19,014 bases of DNA from Candidatus Peregrinibacteria bacterium (GTDB taxonomy: Bacteria > Patescibacteriota > Gracilibacteria > UBA1369), in contig WJLA01000019.1 of assembly GCA_014728765.1 (NCBI GenBank), positions 1-19,014 of the forward strand, in the 5' to 3' direction. Positions 14,102-19,014 of this stretch are shown here, piece by piece (position 1 is the stretch's first letter; every line of letters starts with the position of its first letter). Below the pieces are notes generated by a model that did not search any database, was not told the DNA's origin, and saw only the letters and a list, made by a program, of their open reading frames with translations. A program made the position numbers and the translations under genes.

Positions 14102-17100
14102 ATGCTAAAAAGAGACTTTTTTCGACCGGAAAGCTCAAAACTAACACAAAAAAGACTGATTTTTTTGGAACAAGCTGCCAGAATAAGTTTTATTGATCAA
14201 TATGAAACAGGTAAGCTTGATATTGAGATTCAAAGAGAAGCGCATGAACGCTCAAAAAAACTTCAAGATGAAATCAAAGCATTTGAAGAAGCCGGACGAA
14301 CCAAAGAGGAAATAGAAAAAAAACTGCTTGAAGATGCGGAATTCGTTACCATGGAAAACATAGATCGTGTTCTGATCGATGTTAACCTGGAATCAAACGG
14401 TAAACCGGTCAAAATTTCAGATCTTTTAACAGATTCAAAAACCAAATTGGTTGCCAAAGAACTAATCGAAAAAAGCAAATCTGAATATCAAAAACAAATC
14501 AAACAAGCACTCTCTGAATACTACAAAGTTAAAGAAAGGACCAAAAAAGACACTAAAGAGGCGATTTCTAAAGCTGCCAAGATAGAAAAAAGCAGGACTT
14601 ATGAAGAAAAACCACCTGCTCAATTAAAAAAGCTTGAAGAGAGAATTCTCAAAGGTCAAAAAGTTAAGGAAGAAGCTAAAGAGGAGTTGAGTGGACTCAA
14701 AGAAGAAATAAAATTTGATTGGAGGGCGGTCAAGCATACATTGGATTTAAAAACTCATCCTGATTCTGATGAAAATCCTATTAAAGATTATGAAGACTCA
14801 ATCTATCCCAATGCTTTAAGATTTGATGGCAAGAAAATTACGAATGCCGAAAATCCTGCCAGACATCAATTAAACGGCTATCTCTATGCAGAATATGTTT
14901 ATGGAGGTAGAGGTGATCAAGGAAAAATCAGAGCTGAAAATGCCTATAAAAAGGCAGTCGCGCTTTATGAATCTTCTTGGTCCGATCCGCTTAATATAAC
15001 TGGATATGCTACGGGAGGTTTAATTCACAGATTTGATCTTTCACATGTGGAAGCCGGTCTTGAACTTGGAAATGATAAAGAAGTGGAGCATTTGTCTGAA
15101 TTTGATACGGTCAGAGGCATGATGAAAGGTTTTTTAAAACTTACCAGAAACGAATTGTTGATGACGGAGGAGCAAAGAGATCAATATGAAAGAAGCTACC
15201 TAATGCCGATCTTTCAACAATTAATAACTGAAGGTTATCAAGGAAATGAGCAAAAGCAATTAGAGTTGTTATTTCATGTCAAATCACCTTTTGAATATTA
15301 TGGACTTGAAGAAAGATGGGAAGAAACCATGGCTCATATTGAAAGAATAACCGATCAAAATGGTGGCCTGAAAGACAAAAAAGGTAAAAAGCATACAATA
15401 GATAATTATCAAGGCATGCTTGATGGAAAAGAAAATCCGGTTAAAAAAGATTTGGAAAGCTATCTTTATGGTTATTACATTTTTCATGGCAAAGGAAGAG
15501 GTGGAAAACTGGCTATGGAAGATAAGTTTATTCAAATTGCCAAAGATTATGAAGAAAGTGGCATGGTTTGGAGCACTTATGAGCAACACGATATAGATGA
15601 TGATCTTGGTGTAGGAAAATTCTATCCTAAAGCCGACAAATATACCAAATTTAGAGCTCCAAAGCTCATTATGGCCACTCTTTATCAGCAAGTTTATGCT
15701 TCAGAAAATAAAGGTCTTTTCAATAATAAGTTCCAAACCAAACCCGATATTCCCGAGGAAAAAGGTATAGTCGATCAAGTTTGGGAACAATCTCCCATAA
15801 AATGGGGATATGACAAAATCAGAGGGGCGGACATTGGTTCAGTGGTTGGAAAAACGGTTGAAGCAGCGACTAAGCAGGCAGAAACGCTTAATCCGGGTTC
15901 AAGAGAGCACTATATCAAATACTTGGAAAGTGAATTTGAAAAGGCCGGAAATTTAGATACAGAAGATCAACAAATGCAGTATCTAACCAAAATTAAATCA
16001 CCAAAAGAATATTTAAAAATTGAATATGCTGAAACTGAAATCGGAACAGTCAATGATTTGAAAAGAATAGTTGGCCAAAATAAATATTTTGAATTTGGAT
16101 TTAATAAAGATCATCAAGAAATTAAAAACTTTATTGATGGCAAAAATAATATCCCGGCCGAACTGGTCAAAGAGCAAGCTTTTTTTGAGGTTGTGCTTTA
16201 TGCCAGCCAAGAAAAAGCCATTATGGCACCTGAAATGATCAATAAAATTGCAATTATTGAACAAAAAAACAGCGAGCTTTCAAAACCGCTTATTCCATCA
16301 AAAGAAATTCAAAGTTATTATGATAGGCAACGAGTAATTACCAAGAAACTTAATGAAGCTCATGGCAAAATTGCCGCTTCGGGAAATTTGACTAATTTGG
16401 CAAGCTCAGGAGCCTTCAAAGAATTTGAGACCGCTCAAACCGCCTATCAACAATTAATATCGGATCTTGATTACGCATTAAATGATTTCAATGATCCATC
16501 GTCAGAAAGAACTACTCCACCGGGTGAAGTTCCTCCTGTTGCAACAGCTGAGAGCGGAATTGAATCTGATGAATCACAGTCAAAATCTGATGAATCTTTG
16601 GATCCATATAAAGATAACTGGGAAAAATCGGAAAAAATACAATCAATTTTCGGTAAATTTATTGGAACAATGACAGTTACTACCGGATCTCATCAATTGG
16701 CAAGATTAAGAGATAATAATGGTAACATTGTTGAAGATCCTCTTTTGAATGGAACTATAGTAACCAGAACAAAAGCTAATTCTGAAACTCCGGCAATTGA
16801 AGTTGCTAACAAAGTCTTCTTGAAAGTTACTCACAATGGAAAGGAGTATTGGATAGCTGAAGAATATCTTGAAATCAAAGAGTCCGGAGCTACCACTGAG
16901 TTAACCGAAGAAAAACCCAAATCCAAGCCTAAAATTGATCCAAGGCCATATGAAGGAAGAATAATGCCAACAGGAGCTCCAACACCCTCATTGGAAGCGG
17001 AGTTGCATTTGTCGGAAGGCGAATTCCCATCATTTTACGACCGAATCTTTGCAAAAGTTGAAGAAGATTTATCTGCAAGCCCATACAAAACAACAATAGA

Positions 17101-17959
17101 AATACCATTTAACAACAGAGATCTATCAATTAACATCGAGAAAGCCAATGATAAATACTATCTAACCTATTTCGGATTGGATGTGACTTCAAAAAAACTT
17201 GCTTTTTCCAAATTATCTTCGCTGAGAAATTATGTAGAGAGTAATACTCTATCAAGAAGAATTACTGAAGAACAAATCAAAACTAAATCCCTTTGGGAAA
17301 AATACGCTTCAAGTTCAGTAGATATGTATAAAATAGGAAATATTAAAAAATTTGAAGAGGTCAAAGGTGGAGTTAGAGTTAAATTGGACTGGAAAGGTAG
17401 AAATGCGGAAGTTTTGGTCAAGATTCGAAAAGACGGAGCTTTAAGATTTTTGATTAAAAGAAACAAAGTGGAAACAGATGGAGAAAAATACCGAAGAGGA
17501 TATGTGTCCAATTTTAATCAATTGATGCAAGAAATCACCTCAGTCAGAGATTGGGCGGAAAACTATCGCTCATACAAGAAAAATCCCGACACTTTAAAAC
17601 ATGAGCAATTGGTCAGAATCATTTTCAATCGTCAAAATTATCTAAATAAAAAGGAAAGAATAGGTCATTTTTATGATTTTGATGAGAGCAGAATCAAATC
17701 TCAAGCCAGAATGAAATTAAAATGGGTTCAGACAGGAAGTATCATAGAAAGAAATCGACAAAAAGGTAACCCTGTTTTGGATGTCAGAATCAATAGAGGC
17801 AATCAAATCGAATACAAAATATACACTCAAGGTCCTAATTCCAAGGGGACATTTGGAACTGTTTCCACATATGAAGAAATGATTTCCGATATCGAAAAAT
17901 ATAAGAGTAATCCGAGTCATTATTTTGATGTGAATTACCGTGATTTACCCGGATGGTAA
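14102..17959 (+). CDS. Giant multidomain protein: coiled coil, duplicated helical unit, SH3b-like domain, C-terminal beta repeats (1285 aa)
   Basis: I do not recognise this family. Residues 1-230 are a Lys/Glu-rich coiled coil without signal peptide or membrane helix, so it appears cytoplasmic. Residues 233-660 hold a diverged internal duplication. A segment at 233-294 (ENPARHQLNGYLYAEYVYGG) recurs at 431-488 (ENPVKKDLESYLYGYYIFHG). The helical end of each unit also recurs, with KSPFEYYGLE at 394 and KSPKEYLKIE at 632. A disordered Ser/Pro/Glu linker (about 798-845) precedes an SH3b-like domain (846-928) ending in VFLKVTHNGKEYWIAEEYLE, a typical bacterial SH3 strand pattern. After a Lys/Pro linker come three similar beta-beta-alpha modules, at about 980-1052, 1062-1160 and 1180-1285. 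It has its own promoter and stops directly against the convergent FemAB gene. A scaffold or adhesin-like role is possible, but no function is visible. Confidence 0.85.
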   Translation: MLKRDFFRPESSKLTQKRLIFLEQAARISFIDQYETGKLDIEIQREAHERSKKLQDEIKAFEEAGRTKEEIEKKLLEDAEFVTMENIDRVLIDVNLESNGKPVKISDLLTDSKTKLVAKELIEKSKSEYQKQIKQALSEYYKVKERTKKDTKEAISKAAKIEKSRTYEEKPPAQLKKLEERILKGQKVKEEAKEELSGLKEEIKFDWRAVKHTLDLKTHPDSDENPIKDYEDSIYPNALRFDGKKITNAENPARHQLNGYLYAEYVYGGRGDQGKIRAENAYKKAVALYESSWSDPLNITGYATGGLIHRFDLSHVEAGLELGNDKEVEHLSEFDTVRGMMKGFLKLTRNELLMTEEQRDQYERSYLMPIFQQLITEGYQGNEQKQLELLFHVKSPFEYYGLEERWEETMAHIERITDQNGGLKDKKGKKHTIDNYQGMLDGKENPVKKDLESYLYGYYIFHGKGRGGKLAMEDKFIQIAKDYEESGMVWSTYEQHDIDDDLGVGKFYPKADKYTKFRAPKLIMATLYQQVYASENKGLFNNKFQTKPDIPEEKGIVDQVWEQSPIKWGYDKIRGADIGSVVGKTVEAATKQAETLNPGSREHYIKYLESEFEKAGNLDTEDQQMQYLTKIKSPKEYLKIEYAETEIGTVNDLKRIVGQNKYFEFGFNKDHQEIKNFIDGKNNIPAELVKEQAFFEVVLYASQEKAIMAPEMINKIAIIEQKNSELSKPLIPSKEIQSYYDRQRVITKKLNEAHGKIAASGNLTNLASSGAFKEFETAQTAYQQLISDLDYALNDFNDPSSERTTPPGEVPPVATAESGIESDESQSKSDESLDPYKDNWEKSEKIQSIFGKFIGTMTVTTGSHQLARLRDNNGNIVEDPLLNGTIVTRTKANSETPAIEVANKVFLKVTHNGKEYWIAEEYLEIKESGATTELTEEKPKSKPKIDPRPYEGRIMPTGAPTPSLEAELHLSEGEFPSFYDRIFAKVEEDLSASPYKTTIEIPFNNRDLSINIEKANDKYYLTYFGLDVTSKKLAFSKLSSLRNYVESNTLSRRITEEQIKTKSLWEKYASSSVDMYKIGNIKKFEEVKGGVRVKLDWKGRNAEVLVKIRKDGALRFLIKRNKVETDGEKYRRGYVSNFNQLMQEITSVRDWAENYRSYKKNPDTLKHEQLVRIIFNRQNYLNKKERIGHFYDFDESRIKSQARMKLKWVQTGSIIERNRQKGNPVLDVRINRGNQIEYKIYTQGPNSKGTFGTVSTYEEMISDIEKYKSNPSHYFDVNYRDLPGW

Positions 17960-18973
17960 TTATCTGAATTTTTTAACTAATCTGATTAACACGAACATTA
18001 AAGGTTGATATATTTTTTCCTGTGCAGGAAAATAGTTTTTTATAATCCCTCCGAATTTTAATTTGAAGTCAGTAACCCCTGCCCATGAATGACTTTTATC
18101 AGCGTTTAAGGGAGCTATGCCCAAAAAATCATAATTCATTCCCTTTTTCACTGCCTCCTCAATACCTTTCCATTGCAAAAAATAAGGTGCCATGACATTT
18201 CTATGGTCATTGGAAGAAGCTCCGAAATAATAAACCGCTTCTTTACCGCAAAAAGTAACTATAGATGCCGCAATGACTTTATCATCATATTTTGCCAAAT
18301 ATAGCTTTACCTTTTCTCCAAGGCATTTTAACATATTTTTATAATAGCTAAGTGAATGGCCTGAAAAGCCGTCCCGCGAGGTTGTCGCACTTAATAATTC
18401 ATAAAATTTTTCTACGTCCGCATCAGATCCTTCAGAAACTGTCACTTCAACCCCCTTTTTTTTTGCAAGTTTGATATTGTATCTTCCTTTCGGTTTCATT
18501 TTGACCAATATTTCAGCTTCACTCAATTTTGAAGACTCAATAATTGTAGTTGTTTCAGGCTGATACTGGGCATGTGCTTTTTTAAAACCATGTTTTCTAA
18601 AATAATTTTTGGAATTTGCTTCTATAGCGGGATCTATCCTCAAAAAAACGGATTTCTCTTGCTTGGCTATAGTTTTTATCTTTTTTAACAATAGTTTAAA
18701 GTTCTCAGATTCAAAGTCAGCTAAAGGACCTCTTGGGCAATATAACCAACTCAGACCGAATGGTAATTTTTGCCTTATCAAAAGAGCTATTGCAACAATC
18801 TTTTCATTTTCAAACACTGCAATCGGCCAATAAGCACCTCTATCCGGATGCATTTTTTGAAATTCTCCCCATTCAATAGTCTGATGAATACTCCCCAATT
18901 CATGATTTTCCACAAAAGCATTGAAAAGCTTTTTTTGTTCATCGGATTCAATAATTACAACTTGCTTGCTCAC
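17960..18973 (-). CDS. FemAB-family aminoacyltransferase (peptidoglycan interpeptide bridge type)
   Basis: FemA/FemB/FemX enzymes use aminoacyl-tRNA to add amino acids to the stem peptide of lipid II, building the peptidoglycan cross-bridge. The 337-aa protein shows two GNAT-like halves. The N-terminal half contains HQTIEWGEFQ and LSWLYCPRGPLAD, typical of the family. The second half contains KPKGRYNIKLAKKKGVEV and YYFGASSNDHRN, followed by YDFLGIAPLN. It lacks the inserted coiled-coil arm of staphylococcal FemA, as short Gram-negative-like and Patescibacteria members do. The start is GTG at 18973: no upstream in-frame ATG exists before the window edge, and TATAAA just upstream (18990-18985) could be a -10 with a very short leader. 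Its TAA abuts the stop of the 1285-aa gene. The exact amino acid added cannot be told from sequence alone. Confidence 0.88.
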   Translation of the reverse strand: MSKQVVIIESDEQKKLFNAFVENHELGSIHQTIEWGEFQKMHPDRGAYWPIAVFENEKIVAIALLIRQKLPFGLSWLYCPRGPLADFESENFKLLLKKIKTIAKQEKSVFLRIDPAIEANSKNYFRKHGFKKAHAQYQPETTTIIESSKLSEAEILVKMKPKGRYNIKLAKKKGVEVTVSEGSDADVEKFYELLSATTSRDGFSGHSLSYYKNMLKCLGEKVKLYLAKYDDKVIAASIVTFCGKEAVYYFGASSNDHRNVMAPYFLQWKGIEEAVKKGMNYDFLGIAPLNADKSHSWAGVTDFKLKFGGIIKNYFPAQEKIYQPLMFVLIRLVKKFR

Positions 18974-19014
18974 TAAATAAGAAATTTATATTTCAAAATA
19001 ATAATAAATGTAGT

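Noticed and set aside
15284..15691. Minus-strand open frame of 135 codons inside the 1285-aa gene
   Set aside because: The plus-strand frame is continuous and has repeats that only make sense in that frame. The minus frame is rich in Phe and Ile, as expected from reversed Lys/Glu/Asn codons.
1..19014. Recoding of TGA as glycine, as in some Patescibacteria lineages
   Set aside because: RF2 is encoded here, two genes end with TGA, and no gene reads through TGA.

Overview
The window is an AT-rich (about one third G+C by eye), tightly packed bacterial segment. It has 13 protein genes and no tRNA, rRNA, CRISPR array, insertion sequence or integrase that I could find. The style fits the Patescibacteria (Candidate Phyla Radiation): many unrecognised helical or coiled-coil proteins, very short gaps, almost no Shine-Dalgarno sites, a FemAB-type enzyme, and an RND pump plus adaptor but no outer-membrane channel gene. 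This placement is inference from gene content. An RF2 gene is present and TGA is used as a stop (def and the 5727-6155 gene), so lineages that read TGA as glycine are unlikely.

Left part (1-3973). On the minus strand lie a Wzx-type flippase (1962-3572), then a hairpin with a U-tract leading into a promoter, then a two-gene unit of a 110-aa helical protein and a coiled-coil protein that runs off the left edge. A 93-aa unknown gene starts on the plus strand at 3692.

Middle part (4025-8445). This holds prfB (RF2), def (peptide deformylase), a small membrane protein with a conserved-looking cysteine pattern, and a yadGH-like ABC exporter whose two proteins resemble the E. coli pair along their whole length. 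The exporter has a promoter overlapped by a perfect 15-bp palindrome. Next is a two-TM coiled-coil protein with the only strong Shine-Dalgarno site in the window and a strong terminator.

Right part (8551-18973). A near-consensus promoter drives an RND efflux operon: an adaptor with a very long coiled coil and a 1164-aa pump with two additional membrane helices. It is followed by an 88-aa gene and a 1285-aa multidomain protein with internal duplications, an SH3b-like domain and repeated C-terminal beta modules, each with its own promoter. A convergent FemAB-family gene closes the window.

Two architectural habits stand out. Most recognisable promoters imply leaders of about 0-25 nt without a Shine-Dalgarno site. 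Three convergent gene pairs touch or overlap at their stop codons with no terminator between them. The most interesting candidates for undescribed biology are the 1285-aa protein, the left-edge protein with an abrupt codon-usage change, and the unusual RND pump/adaptor pair in a probable single-membrane cell.
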